From Streptomyces sp. RPT161 (GTDB lineage: Bacteria; Actinomycetota; Actinomycetes; Streptomycetales; Streptomycetaceae), in contig NZ_JAPZVN010000013.1 of NCBI RefSeq assembly GCF_027533845.1, positions 62,001-126,000 of the forward strand: 64,000 nucleotides of DNA, given 5' to 3'. Each line of letters starts with the position of its first letter. The stretch's first letter is position 1. Shown here piece after piece: positions 43,641-52,347 of this stretch. Under the pieces are notes generated by a model that worked only from the letters and a program-made list of their open reading frames with translations, was not told where the DNA came from and ran no database searches. A program made the position numbers and the translations under genes.

Positions 43641-44669
43641 ATGAAGTACCGCACGCTGGGCCGAACCGGCATCCAGGTCAGTCCCTACTGCCTGGGCGCG
43701 ATGATGTTCGGAGCCATTGGCAACCCCGACCACGACGACTGTGCGCGCATCATCCACAAGGCGCTGGACGCGGGTATCAACTTCGTAGACACCGCAGACG
43801 CCTACTCACGCGGCGAGTCCGAGGAGATCGTCGGCAAGGCCCTCAAGGGGCGTCGGGACAACGTCGTGCTCGCCACCAAGGCGCACCAGCCCATGGGCGA
43901 CGACCCCAACCAGCAGGGCAACTCGCGGCGATGGCTGGTCCGTGCGCTGGAGGGCTCCCTGCGCCGCCTGGGGACCGACCATGTCGACCTGTTCCAGATC
44001 CACCGGCCCGCGCCGGACACCGACGTGGAAGAAACCCTCTCAGCCCTCACCGACCTGGTACGCGCGGGCAAGGTCCGTGCCATCGGCGCCTCCTCCGTCC
44101 CCGCTTCGGACATCGTCGAGGCGCAGTGGGTCGCCGAGCGACGCGGCCTGCAGCGGTTCCGCACCGAGCAGCCGCCGTACTCGATCCTCAACCGCGGCAT
44201 CGAGCGCGAGGTACTGCCCGTCTGCGAGCGCTACGGGATGGGCGCCATGGTCTACAGCCCGCTGGGCGGGGGCCTGCTCACCGGCCGCTACCGCAAGGGC
44301 CAGCAGACCGACACTCACCGGGCCGGCTTCGGCTTCAAGCACCTGAGCGACGAGCGCCGCCTTGATGCTGTCGAGCAGCTCATCCCGATCGCCGAGGAGG
44401 CCGGAATGTCGCTGACGCACCTGGCGACAGCCTTCGCGATCGCCCACCCCGGCGTCACCTCCGCGATCATCGGACCGCGCACCATGGGCCACCTCGACGA
44501 CCTGCTCGCGGGCGCCGAGATCACGCTGACCGACGAGATCCTCGACCGGATCGACGCCATCGTGCCTCCTGGCACCGACGTCGGGACGCTCGACATGGCC
44601 TACAACCCACCCGCCATCCAGCGGACCGCGCTGCGCCGCCGCCTGCCCGACGAGCGCTCCGCCGCCTGA
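43641..44669 (+). CDS. Aldo-keto reductase
   Basis: A 342-aa NADPH-dependent reductase of the aldo-keto reductase superfamily, close to the YajO/Tas-like branch. The catalytic tetrad is visible as Asp in FVDTADAY, the Tyr of that motif, Lys in LATKAHQ and His in FQIHRP; the NADPH-binding end is GVTSAIIGPRT. ATG 43641 has an ideal GAGGAG seven bases upstream. It is controlled by the divergent TetR gene through the twin operators. It probably reduces aldehydes or ketones; the physiological substrate is unknown. Confidence 0.92.
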   Translation: MKYRTLGRTGIQVSPYCLGAMMFGAIGNPDHDDCARIIHKALDAGINFVDTADAYSRGESEEIVGKALKGRRDNVVLATKAHQPMGDDPNQQGNSRRWLVRALEGSLRRLGTDHVDLFQIHRPAPDTDVEETLSALTDLVRAGKVRAIGASSVPASDIVEAQWVAERRGLQRFRTEQPPYSILNRGIEREVLPVCERYGMGAMVYSPLGGGLLTGRYRKGQQTDTHRAGFGFKHLSDERRLDAVEQLIPIAEEAGMSLTHLATAFAIAHPGVTSAIIGPRTMGHLDDLLAGAEITLTDEILDRIDAIVPPGTDVGTLDMAYNPPAIQRTALRRRLPDERSAA

Positions 44670-44829
44670 CGTGTCCTCGGGCACGGCCAGTGCTCGGCCG
44701 GTATGGAACCTCCGCTGAGAACCGCGTCGTCCACTCGACGGCCTGCCCCCTTACGGACGGCAGGCTGTCCCATGCGGTGCGGGTTGCCGCGACGGTCGGC
44801 CGTTTGCGCAGGTGTGGGCGCGCTCGTCC

Positions 44830-45210
44830 TCAAGCCCCGAGGACCGGCTCCCCCGGGGCGGCGTTGTCGAAGTTCTCCTCGACCCAGGTGCGTAGGAGGT
44901 TGAGGGGGACGGCGGCGCTCCTGCCGACAGAAGTGAGGGCGTATTCGACGTGGAGGGGGACGGCCGGGTAGACGGTGCGGTCGACGAGGCCGAAGTCTTC
45001 GAGGCGGCGCAGGGTCTGGGTCAGGACTTTCGGACTGACGCCCTGGAGCCGGCGCTGGAGCGCTCCGAACCGCTGCGGTCCCTCCTCCAGTGCGCCGATG
45101 GCCAGTGCGGACCACTTGTTGGCGAGTAGGTCGAGCAGGGCGCGGCACGGACATTGGGCGGCGTAGACGTCGTGGTGCGCGTGCTGGCCGGACGAGCAGC
45201 TGGTCGTCAT
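44830..45210 (-). CDS. HxlR-family transcriptional regulator
   Basis: A 126-aa winged-helix protein. The HxlR signature CPCRALLDLLANKWSALAIG and RRLQGVSPKVLTQTLRRLE is clear. ATG 45210 is used, not the upstream Met, because GGAGAG precedes it. The N-terminal cysteines (C5 and the CPC at the start of helix 1) could sense redox stress or electrophiles as in related regulators; this is an inference. It is divergent from the quinone oxidoreductase gene, and a TACTTTCC/GGGAAGTA inverted repeat lies between them. Confidence 0.92.
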   Translation of the reverse strand: MTTSCSSGQHAHHDVYAAQCPCRALLDLLANKWSALAIGALEEGPQRFGALQRRLQGVSPKVLTQTLRRLEDFGLVDRTVYPAVPLHVEYALTSVGRSAAVPLNLLRTWVEENFDNAAPGEPVLGA

Positions 45211-45230
45211 CCGAACTCTCCTTACCAGGG

Positions 45231-45249
45231 TACTTTCCAAAGGGAAGTA
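45231..45249. promoter_or_regulatory. Candidate HxlR operator
   Basis: TACTTTCC-AAA-GGGAAGTA is an inverted repeat with one mismatch, 21 bp upstream of the hxlR-type start in the divergent region. TACTT-type arms are typical of HxlR-family sites. Confidence 0.55.
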
Positions 45250-45350
45250 GTAGTCCTTGATGGTAACTACGCCCCCGGGGATAGCTTCGTCGCCATCAAC
45301 GGAAAGGCCGCCGACGGCCTTTCGTACGGTGCGATCCCAGGAGATGACGT

Positions 45351-46319
45351 ATGTCCGCAGCCATGATGCGCGCGGTGGTTCAGGACCGGTTCGGGGGCCC
45401 GGAGGTGCTGCGGGTGCAGGAGGTGCCCCGGCCCGAGCCGCTGCCGACGGAGGTGCTGGTGCGCGTGCACGCAGCCGGTGTCAATCCGGTGGACTGGAAG
45501 ACCCGCAGCGGCGGCGGCATGGCGGGGGTGTTGGGCGAGCCGCCCTTCGTGCTGGGCTGGGACGTCTCCGGCGTGGTGGAGTCAGTGGGCTTCGGCGTGA
45601 CCACGTTGCGCGTGGGCGACGAGGTGTACGGGATGCCGTGGTTCCCGCGCGCGGCCGGTGGCTACGCCGAGTACGTCACCGCTCCCGCCCGCCAGTTCGC
45701 CCGCAAGCCCGCCACCGTGGGCCACGAGCAGGCCGCAGCCGTACCGCTCGCCGCCCTCACGGCCTGGCAGGCCTTGGTGGACACTGCCGATGTGCGCGCC
45801 GGGCAGCGCGTGCTGGTCCACGCCGCCGCCGGTGGCGTCGGCCACTTCGCGGTCCAACTCACCAAGCACCTGGGCGCGCAGGTCATCGCCACGGCGAGCA
45901 GCGCCCGCCACACGTGGCTCAGGGAACTCGGCGCCGACGAAGTCATCGACTACACGGCCGTCCGCTTCGAGGACGCCGCACGGGCGGTCGACGTCGTCAT
46001 CGACCTGGTCGGCGACGCCCACGACAAGACAAGTCTGCGCTCGCTGGAGGTCCTGCGCCCGGACGGCCTGCTCGTCGCCGTCCCGGCCGGCGTCTCACCC
46101 GAACTGGCCGAGGCCGCACAGGCGCGCGGGGTGCGGGTCAGCCCCCTCCTGGTGGAACCGGACGGCCCAGCACTGAGCCGGATCGCCGACCTCATCGACG
46201 CCGGCAAGCTGGTGGTGGAGGTCGAGGAGACATTCCCGCTGGAGCAGGCCGCCAAGGCCCACGTACGAGGAGAGCACGGCCGCACCCGCGGCAAGCTCGT
46301 CCTCCGCACCAACGCCTGA
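45351..46319 (+). CDS. NADP-dependent quinone oxidoreductase-like MDR enzyme
   Basis: A 322-aa medium-chain dehydrogenase/reductase. The NADPH site VLVHAAAGGVGHFAVQL is near residue 150. Cysteine ligands of the catalytic and structural zinc sites are absent, placing it in the zinc-free quinone oxidoreductase/enoyl reductase branch. ATG 45351 follows AGGAG (45339-45343). It is probably induced by electrophiles or quinones through the divergent HxlR regulator, and is followed after 48 bp by a NIPSNAP gene, likely on one transcript. Confidence 0.9.
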   Translation: MSAAMMRAVVQDRFGGPEVLRVQEVPRPEPLPTEVLVRVHAAGVNPVDWKTRSGGGMAGVLGEPPFVLGWDVSGVVESVGFGVTTLRVGDEVYGMPWFPRAAGGYAEYVTAPARQFARKPATVGHEQAAAVPLAALTAWQALVDTADVRAGQRVLVHAAAGGVGHFAVQLTKHLGAQVIATASSARHTWLRELGADEVIDYTAVRFEDAARAVDVVIDLVGDAHDKTSLRSLEVLRPDGLLVAVPAGVSPELAEAAQARGVRVSPLLVEPDGPALSRIADLIDAGKLVVEVEETFPLEQAAKAHVRGEHGRTRGKLVLRTNA

Positions 46320-46367
46320 CCCCCCACCGCGAACCCGCGACGGAATCCGAAAGACCGGAGCAACCCC

Positions 46368-46688
46368 ATGCTCTACGAGATCCGCTACTACCAGAGCCAG
46401 CCCGGACGCCGCGAGGAGTGGATTCGCTACATGGAAGACGTGGTCATCCCGTTCCAGGCCTCGAAGGGCATCACCGTCGTCGCCTCGTTCACCGACGAGC
46501 AGGACGAAGACGGCTACGTGTGGATCAGGCGTTTCGAGGACGAGGCCCAGCGCGAGGCGCAGTCCTCTGCGGTCTACGACAGCGGCCGCTGGAAGAACGA
46601 GATCGGCCCGGTGGTGCACGAGTTGCTTCTCCCCGAGAAGTCCGTCGTCACCCGCGCCGCCCCCACGCCCGCCTCACCCTTGCAGTGA
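46368..46688 (+). CDS. NIPSNAP-family protein
   Basis: A 106-aa protein with the ferredoxin-like alpha/beta barrel fold of the NIPSNAP/dimeric alpha-beta family. It begins MLYEIRYYQSQPGRREEWI and contains VASFTDEQDEDGYVWIRRFED, the diagnostic strand-turn-strand. The biochemical role of bacterial members is not known. It is 48 bp downstream of the oxidoreductase and so probably part of the same HxlR-controlled response. A hairpin lies 78 bp downstream. Confidence 0.9.
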   Translation: MLYEIRYYQSQPGRREEWIRYMEDVVIPFQASKGITVVASFTDEQDEDGYVWIRRFEDEAQREAQSSAVYDSGRWKNEIGPVVHELLLPEKSVVTRAAPTPASPLQ

Positions 46689-46766
46689 CCGGACGACGTA
46701 CCTGGTCACGGAGTCTCCTTCGCCCGACGCTGGGACCAGCCCGCGCGCTGCTTACCGGTGTGCACC

Positions 46767-46808
46767 GGGGCGCGCCCGCAAAACCCATGGGACGGTTGGG
46801 CGCGCCCC
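46767..46808. terminator. Hairpin after the NIPSNAP gene
   Basis: Perfect 11-bp arms GGGGCGCGCCC (46767-46777) and GGGCGCGCCCC (46798-46808) with a 20-base loop containing CAAAACCCATGGGA. Confidence 0.55.
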
Positions 46809-47129
46809 CTACGGGCGACGCACGGCGTCGCGGTGACCCGTCGAGGATCGATGTGTGCCAGCCCCTCGCTTCTCTTGATGAACGCGAAGTCACGCCGCCG
46901 GTGGGTGGTTGGCGGACTGGTACGAGCTGACTCGATGTCGTGCAGCCTGGCGGGATACCTCCAGACATGACGAACGCCCCGGTCGGATGAGTCCGAACGG
47001 AGGCGTGAGTGCGTGTACCGAGTCTCCGGGTGTGTTCGACGGGCTGTGCCGCCGTTGTCTGCTGATGGCCGCCCGTGCTCGGGTCCAAGGGGAGTTCCCG
47101 CCGGGTCACGGGCGGCCCGTGGTGCACGG
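46809..47129. other. Gene-free stretch
   Basis: About 320 bp with no convincing reading frame or motif. It contains a CGCCCCGGTCGGATGAGTCC segment near 46977, but nothing that can be assigned. Confidence 0.35.
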
Positions 47130-47327
47130 CTACGGGAGGTATCTCTCCAGTGCGGCGGCGCCCTTCTCCTCGATGTGTCGCTTCGCCAGTTCGAGCCGTT
47201 CAGGAGTCACGTCGTGTCCCGATGCCATCACGAGGTCTTCAGGATCGAAGGGGCGTTCCGCCCCGGTGTAGAGGCGCTTCGGCTGGCTCTTCTCTTCTGA
47301 CGATTCCTTGTCCGGTGATTCCTTCAT
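47130..47327 (-). CDS. Small conserved actinomycete protein
   Basis: A 65-aa protein starting at ATG 47327 with GAGGTGAT upstream. The N-terminal 20 residues are charged and disordered-looking (KESPDKESSEEKSQPK); the rest, RLYTGAERPFDPEDLVMASG then TPERLELAKRHIEEKG, is a pattern I recall from many short Streptomyces hypothetical proteins. No function is known. It is monocistronic. Confidence 0.7.
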   Translation of the reverse strand: MKESPDKESSEEKSQPKRLYTGAERPFDPEDLVMASGHDVTPERLELAKRHIEEKGAAALERYLP

Positions 47328-47507
47328 TGCGATCACCTCATCCGTGATGGGCCTGTGTGTCCAGGCCCCATCACCATCATGCAGGCGGCCCAACCGCAGC
47401 ATGCGGAGCGAACCTGGCGTTAGGCCGAACGGGGGACGCGAGAGCCATCGGTCGGTGCTACCCAGGGGTAACTAGTTAGGCCAGCCAAACCTTACGGGTA
47501 ACGACCT

Positions 47508-47667
47508 GGTGGCAGGGGGTGACGTTCACCAGGTCGTGGTCACCCCGTCGAACGAGACCCATTCCCACACGATGTCGCTGGGCATCAACGTTCCCGTGGA
47601 CAGCAATTCGGCCCCCCATCACGGTCGACCCGGTCGGTGCGGGCAAATAACCACCCGGGCGACACAC
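47508..47667 (+). pseudogene. Direct repeat copy B: degraded DUF4232 3' end
   Basis: This segment matches 61-226. Compared with that copy it has a one-base deletion near 47535 (CAGCGTCG to CAGGTCG) and a two-base deletion near 47612, so the frame is broken. There is no upstream part of the gene. It is a relic, either of a duplication or of an ancient insertion boundary. Confidence 0.75.
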
Positions 47668-47864
47668 CGTGCGTTCCACCGGTCCACTGGATGCGTCCCA
47701 GGCCTCGAAACGCGAGATGCGAGGCGCACTTGACCGACACCGTGCCGAGAGCGGCCAACTCTCCGCGAGAACTGACCCACTTGGCCCGTGAGTTCCGCTA
47801 CACGGGGTCTTCCTTCGTCGGATGAGCACGGCCAGGTAGGCGCGGTCGGGCGCAGCCGAAGCGC

Positions 47865-48568
47865 GGCATCGTCCAGACAGCACGAGCGGTACGCCAGGCC
47901 GGGTTGTCGGTACCGAGCTGGCTCGGCACCGCCTTCGACATCCCCGGAGAGGTCGATCTGGACGTCCTCCAGGAGGCACTGTGCGTCTGGACGCTGCGAC
48001 ACGAGACGCTGCGCAGCGGTTTCCGCTGGGTCGGCGACGAAATGCGGCGCTTCACACTGGACGCTGATGCCGTCACGCTGCACCGGGAAAACATCGGCAG
48101 CTTCGCCGACGCGGCGAAGCTGGCCCAGTACTTGCAGGAGCGGTTCGACGTCGTGGCGGACGCCCTCACCTGGCCGAACTTCATCTACACCGCAGTAGTC
48201 CGTGGCGACTGCACAAGCGTCTACATGGCGTTCGACCACAGCAACGTCGACGCGTACTCGATCCAGCGCATCACCGCCGAACTTCATGAACTCTACGCGG
48301 CCGGCCTCGAAGGCCGTCCGGTGGAGACGGCACCGGTGGCCAGTTACGTCGACTTCTGCGCAGCCGAGCGCACCAAGGCAGACCAGCTCGACGACGCGCA
48401 CGCGGTCGTGGCCCGCTGGCGGGAGTTCATCGCCGCATGCGGCGGGAAACTGCCGAGCTTTCCCGTCGATCTCGGTCTCGACCCCGCAGGGCCGCTGCCC
48501 GCCCAGAGGCTCATGCGGGACATGCTCGTGGACGACGCGGAAGCGGCAGCCTTCGAGGCGTACTGCCG
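47865..48568 (+). pseudogene. Truncated condensation-domain protein
   Basis: The frame reads ARAVRQAGLSVPSWLGTAFD, then WTLRHETLRSGFRWVGDE, AFDHSNVDAYS (the HxxxD catalytic motif, in the DHSNVDAY form) and VASYVDFCAAER, typical of stand-alone condensation or PapA-like acyltransferases. About 230 residues remain of a normal 430 or more; homology stops at EAYCRR near 48568, where the sequence runs into the 3' end of the opposing phosphatase gene. No start codon with a ribosome site is seen. It is a remnant of a larger biosynthetic gene cut by rearrangement. Confidence 0.7.
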
Positions 48569-48589
48569 TCGGCCCCGGGACGTAACGCA

Positions 48590-49811
48590 TCACCGCCGCT
48601 GCGGCCGCCATTCGAAAAGCAGGATGGTGGCGTCGTCCCGCAGTTCGTTGCGCTGGTGATCGAGGATGGCGTGGATGAGCAGCCGCAACACCTCGGCCGG
48701 GCGCTGGCCCGCCGCGGTGGAGCGGATGATGAAGTCCGTGAACCGGTCGAGGCCGAACTCCATGCCCCCTTCACTGCGCGCCTCTGTGACGCCGTCGGTA
48801 TACAGCAGAACCCGGTCGCCAGGTTCGAGCGCCGCTTCGTGGACCTTCCGGTTCGCCGGTGCGAGCTGAGCGGGCAGCCGCCATCGGCGGCTGTGATTTG
48901 CCGACGAGAGCGTGGTCGATGACCCGCTCGTCACGAATCAGCAGCGGCGGCGGATGGCCGCAGTTGATCCAGCGCAACGAGCTGGTGGTCACGTCGAGTT
49001 GGCACAGGATACCGGTGCAGAACTGGTCGGGAAGCCACCCGGCGAGGGCCTGATCGACGGTGCCGACCAGTTCGGGCAGGCCGGCGCCACTGCGGCGGGC
49101 GTTGCGTGCGCCCGCGAGGGCGACCGAGGTGGTCAGACCCGAAGCGAGGTTGTGACCCATGGCGTCGAAGATTGCGGTGTGGAGCATGTTCTTGACCACC
49201 GAGTGATCGAACGCGTCGCCGCCGAGCCCGTAGGCCGGCTCCAGCACCGCGGTCGAGACGCAGTCGCGGTTGCCGATGGTGCGCGGTGGCAGGAAGGCAC
49301 GCATCAACTCGGCGTGTAGTTGCATCTGCTCGGTGCGGGTCCTGGCGACGAGCCAGTCGCTGTAGGCGCGTTTGGAGGTGATCACCACCGCGAGCAGGCC
49401 CGCCAGCATCCGGCTGCGGCGCAACCGAGAACCGTCGAGCGTCGCGGTCCGAACGGCGAGCACTCCCAGCCGCTCGGCGCCGTCCACCAGAGGCACCCAC
49501 ACGATTACGCTGTCCTCGTAGTCGGTGACCCGCAAGGAGACCGTGCGGTACGCCCAGCCCGCCAACGAGCCGTCGACCGGCAGGGTCTGGAACGTCTCGT
49601 CGAGTGGGACGAGCAGCCTTTGCTGCAGATCGACGAGGTAGATCACGGCAGAGTCCATGCCGAGGGTTGAGACGCACTGGTTCACCACGCCCGAAAGATC
49701 CGTCGGCATGGCGGTGTGCGCCATGGAGATCAGCTCCTCCAGCCGCTCTTCGTCGATGCCGACGCCGGACCGGGCGGCTCGGCCTGCGGGCACGTGCGGT
49801 CCGTCGGGCAC
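48590..49811 (-). pseudogene. GAF-PP2C (SpoIIE-type) phosphatase gene with frameshift
   Basis: From GTG 49811 (GGAGGAG upstream) the frame encodes a GAF-like sensor (about residues 30-170) and most of a SpoIIE/RsbU-type PP2C phosphatase (LGGDAFDHSVV, IFDAMGHNLASGL, WINCGHPPPLL). Near 48885-48900 the frame shifts: the family's C-terminal end (LYTDGVTEARSEGG, ELRDDATILLFEW) is in another frame ending at 48590. A single-base indel would restore a protein of about 400 residues. Such phosphatases activate anti-anti-sigma factors in stress signalling. It is in line with two other minus-strand genes, so it may have been the third gene of that unit. Confidence 0.75.
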
Positions 49812-50076
49812 GAAGATCACCTCCTCCGCGCCCAGTCTCACACCGATCCCGGCGCCTCTCACGTCAGCGGCGTCCGCTCGGCCCCACCCCACCTGTGCCG
49901 ACCGGCGTGGTGGCGGTTCGGGCCGGATGCCGCAGTCGCCGGGCGGGGAGTCACTCGCAGGCACCGGGCATGGGGTTATGCGCTGACCGGGTTCGCCGGT
50001 CATGCGTTGGTGAGTGGGCGACGAGCGCGGCGGGGACCCAGACGGGCCACGCCGTACGTGGTGAGCGCGAAGAGTC

Positions 50077-50409
50077 CTACAGCGGCGCCCGCACGACGAG
50101 CTGCCGCCCGAGGCCGTCGTAGGCGCTGCGGTCACCCTCGCCCGAAGCCGCCCAGCCGTACGGATCGACCAGGATCGAGAGCTGCTGCCCGACGGCGGAC
50201 GGCCCAGCGCACGCGTAGTCGTCGGCCATCTGCCGGTGGGCCAGCGGCACGCCGTCCAGCCGTCGGACGTCGCAGGTCCAGGTATCGCCGTGCTTGCCGT
50301 GCACCACGTGCACGGCGCTGACCTCCGCCTCGGCGCTGGCACCGTAGCGGCCCAGCACCTGGTACGGGTAGGTCAGAGCACCCACGATCGTCAGAAAGCC
50401 CGTCAGCAC
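50077..50409 (-). CDS. Small membrane-anchored protein between two PP2C genes
   Basis: A 110-aa protein with one N-terminal hydrophobic segment (LTGFLTIVGALTYPY) and a soluble domain containing HGKHGDTWTCDVRRLDGVPL and QLSILVDPYGWAA, DUF3592-like in style. Related proteins often have a second C-terminal membrane helix; this one stops after LVVRAPL, so it may be truncated. It starts 8 bp after the PP2C stop, so it is translated from the same message. Function unknown; location suggests a part in envelope-stress signalling. Confidence 0.55.
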   Translation of the reverse strand: MLTGFLTIVGALTYPYQVLGRYGASAEAEVSAVHVVHGKHGDTWTCDVRRLDGVPLAHRQMADDYACAGPSAVGQQLSILVDPYGWAASGEGDRSAYDGLGRQLVVRAPL

Positions 50410-50417
50410 CAGTACGA

Positions 50418-51569
50418 CTAGCAGTCGCGGGTTTCCTCGGGGAGACGGTACGCGGCGAGGGCGGCGGTGTCGTCATCGAGGCGCGCGTCGCTGTAGGCGA
50501 GCAGATCCTGGTGCAAGTGGTCGAGGAGCTCGCGAGGAGGAAGGGCGGCCCATGACCGAATGCGCTCGGTGAGTGGGTAGAAGGCTCCGGTGCGGTCCCG
50601 TGTCTCGGTAACACCGTCGGTGTACAGCAGCAGTTGGTCGCCGGGATGGAAGGACTCCACGTCGATGTGGTACTCGTCTCCGAGCAGACCACCGAGGTTG
50701 ATGAGCGGTGCGGGATCGGTTGGATCCAACTCGGTGACACCATCGCGGCCGATGAGCAGGGGCGGCGGGTGGCCGCAGTTGACGATCCGGACCACGGGTT
50801 CGCGGTCGGGAATCTCGGCGAACACCGCAGTGACGAAGCGTTCCTCCATATCACTGCCTGGAAGCTGAGCGGCTCTGCGGTTCATACTCCTCTCGATCCG
50901 GCGCGCCACCCCGGCAAGATCCGGCTCCTCGTGGGCGGCCTCCCGGAAGGCCCCGAGCATCGTCGCGGCCGTCTCCACCGCGAACAGGCCCTTGCCGCGG
51001 ACGTCGCCGATGAGCAGGCGGACGCCGTGCGAGGTGGGAACAGCCTCGAACAGGTCGCCGCCGATGCGTGCTTCCGCGGCGGCTGACAGGTAGAGGGATT
51101 CCACGATGACCGGGCCGAGGCGATGGGGCACCGGTCGTAGCAGCACACGCTGCGCCGTCTCGGCCACGGAGCGAACGGTGGCGAGAGTGCGCTCCCGGCG
51201 CGTCCGGTGCGCAGCCAGAATCGTGCCGAGGGCGCCGACCAAGGCGGTGGAGACGTACACGGCCACATAGTGGCGTTCCCACAAGTAACCCACGGAGCGG
51301 CCTGCGCAGCAGGGAGTGCCGGCCAGGACGCCTTCGAACGTGACGGCGAAGATCGTGATGCCGGCGACGACGGCGGGGGAGTGGGCGAAGGCAGCGACCA
51401 CGGGGAGGGCGATGAGCAGGAAGCTCACCGGCCACTGCACTGGAGTGACCGGTTCGAGCACCAGGACCGCTGCGACGTAGATGGCCGGTAGCCACCGCAT
51501 CCACGCTGGCGGAGCAGGCAACTGTGCTGTGCCGCGGTCTTCGGCTCCACGACGGCCGGGCAGTTTCAC
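50418..51569 (-). CDS. Membrane-bound PP2C (SpoIIE/RsbU-type) phosphatase
   Basis: A 383-aa protein if GTG 51569 (GGAGCG six bases upstream) is used; an ORF to 51710 is possible but its extra residues look non-native. Residues 25-135 hold about four hydrophobic helices, followed by a SpoIIE-type PP2C domain: RIGGDLFEAVP, LIGDVRGKGL, VNCGHPPPLL, LLYTDGVTETRD and DDDTAALAAY supply the metal-binding aspartates. It would dephosphorylate an anti-anti-sigma factor in response to a membrane signal. It heads a minus-strand unit with the small membrane protein and the broken GAF-PP2C gene. Confidence 0.87.
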   Translation of the reverse strand: MKLPGRRGAEDRGTAQLPAPPAWMRWLPAIYVAAVLVLEPVTPVQWPVSFLLIALPVVAAFAHSPAVVAGITIFAVTFEGVLAGTPCCAGRSVGYLWERHYVAVYVSTALVGALGTILAAHRTRRERTLATVRSVAETAQRVLLRPVPHRLGPVIVESLYLSAAAEARIGGDLFEAVPTSHGVRLLIGDVRGKGLFAVETAATMLGAFREAAHEEPDLAGVARRIERSMNRRAAQLPGSDMEERFVTAVFAEIPDREPVVRIVNCGHPPPLLIGRDGVTELDPTDPAPLINLGGLLGDEYHIDVESFHPGDQLLLYTDGVTETRDRTGAFYPLTERIRSWAALPPRELLDHLHQDLLAYSDARLDDDTAALAAYRLPEETRDC

Positions 51570-52347
51570 GGGGCGCTCCGGTGCAGGCGGGGTCGCGGTA
51601 GTGGAGGCCTTGGAGAAACGGCCCGCGACACGATGATCTGTGCCGAGGCCCGACGAAAGGCTTCGGCGGATCCCATCACGCGGCCTGCACACAAGCACTT
51701 CCGGCAGCACTTGGGCAAGGCAACCAGCCTGATGCGGTTCAGCAGCACAACCCGACCATCCAGCGAGGGCATGTCAAGACTTTTATAGCAATCCTACGAC
51801 TTGAGATTTCCCTCTGTGGGCGATTCTTAGCCTGGCTGCAGGCTTGATCTTTCCCCTGTGCGGCACGGACGCGGGGTGATCGCCTTCTTCGTGCCTTCCT
51901 TTCGGGAGCCCGGTGGGCCGACATCGTGCACGTCGTGGCGTGGTGTGCGGTGGGTGTTCTTGCGACGGCGCAGCCGTCCCGGACCTGCTGGGTTCGACCG
52001 AAACTGGATCCGCTCGTCGTCGAGGTCGGCGATCGGCTGGCCGGGGGGTTGCGGGGGGAGACGTCGGCGTAGGGAGCGCCGTATGGCTGGTCCGTACAGC
52101 GGCCGTACGGGTTATGACGAGTGGCGCCTGCGCGGCCGTCACGTCGCCCTCGTTGTGGGCGGTGCGGCCCGCGCGTGAAGCGGGCAGGCCAGTCTCCATC
52201 GAATCGCCCCGCAAGCAAGCACAGGGCGTCGCAAACTGACGTGCATTCGCTGAGACCCCACCCGTACGTGGGTCCGTGTGGTGCCGCGCGGTCCTGAGCA
52301 TTGCTACGTTCTGTGCCCCTTGGCGATCGCGATATGGGGGAACACAC
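51570..52347. other. Long stretch with no confident gene
   Basis: About 780 bp containing the PP2C promoter at one end and the monooxygenase promoter at the other. An AT-rich patch at 51775-51840 includes TTGACA on the minus strand. A short minus-strand tail reads PAARLRIAHRGKSQVVGLL, reminiscent of a transposase or recombinase end but too short to name. Confidence 0.35.

Noticed and set aside
50570-51504. Plus-strand and alternate-frame ORFs over the PP2C gene
   Set aside because: They are mirror frames of a clear SpoIIE-type phosphatase.
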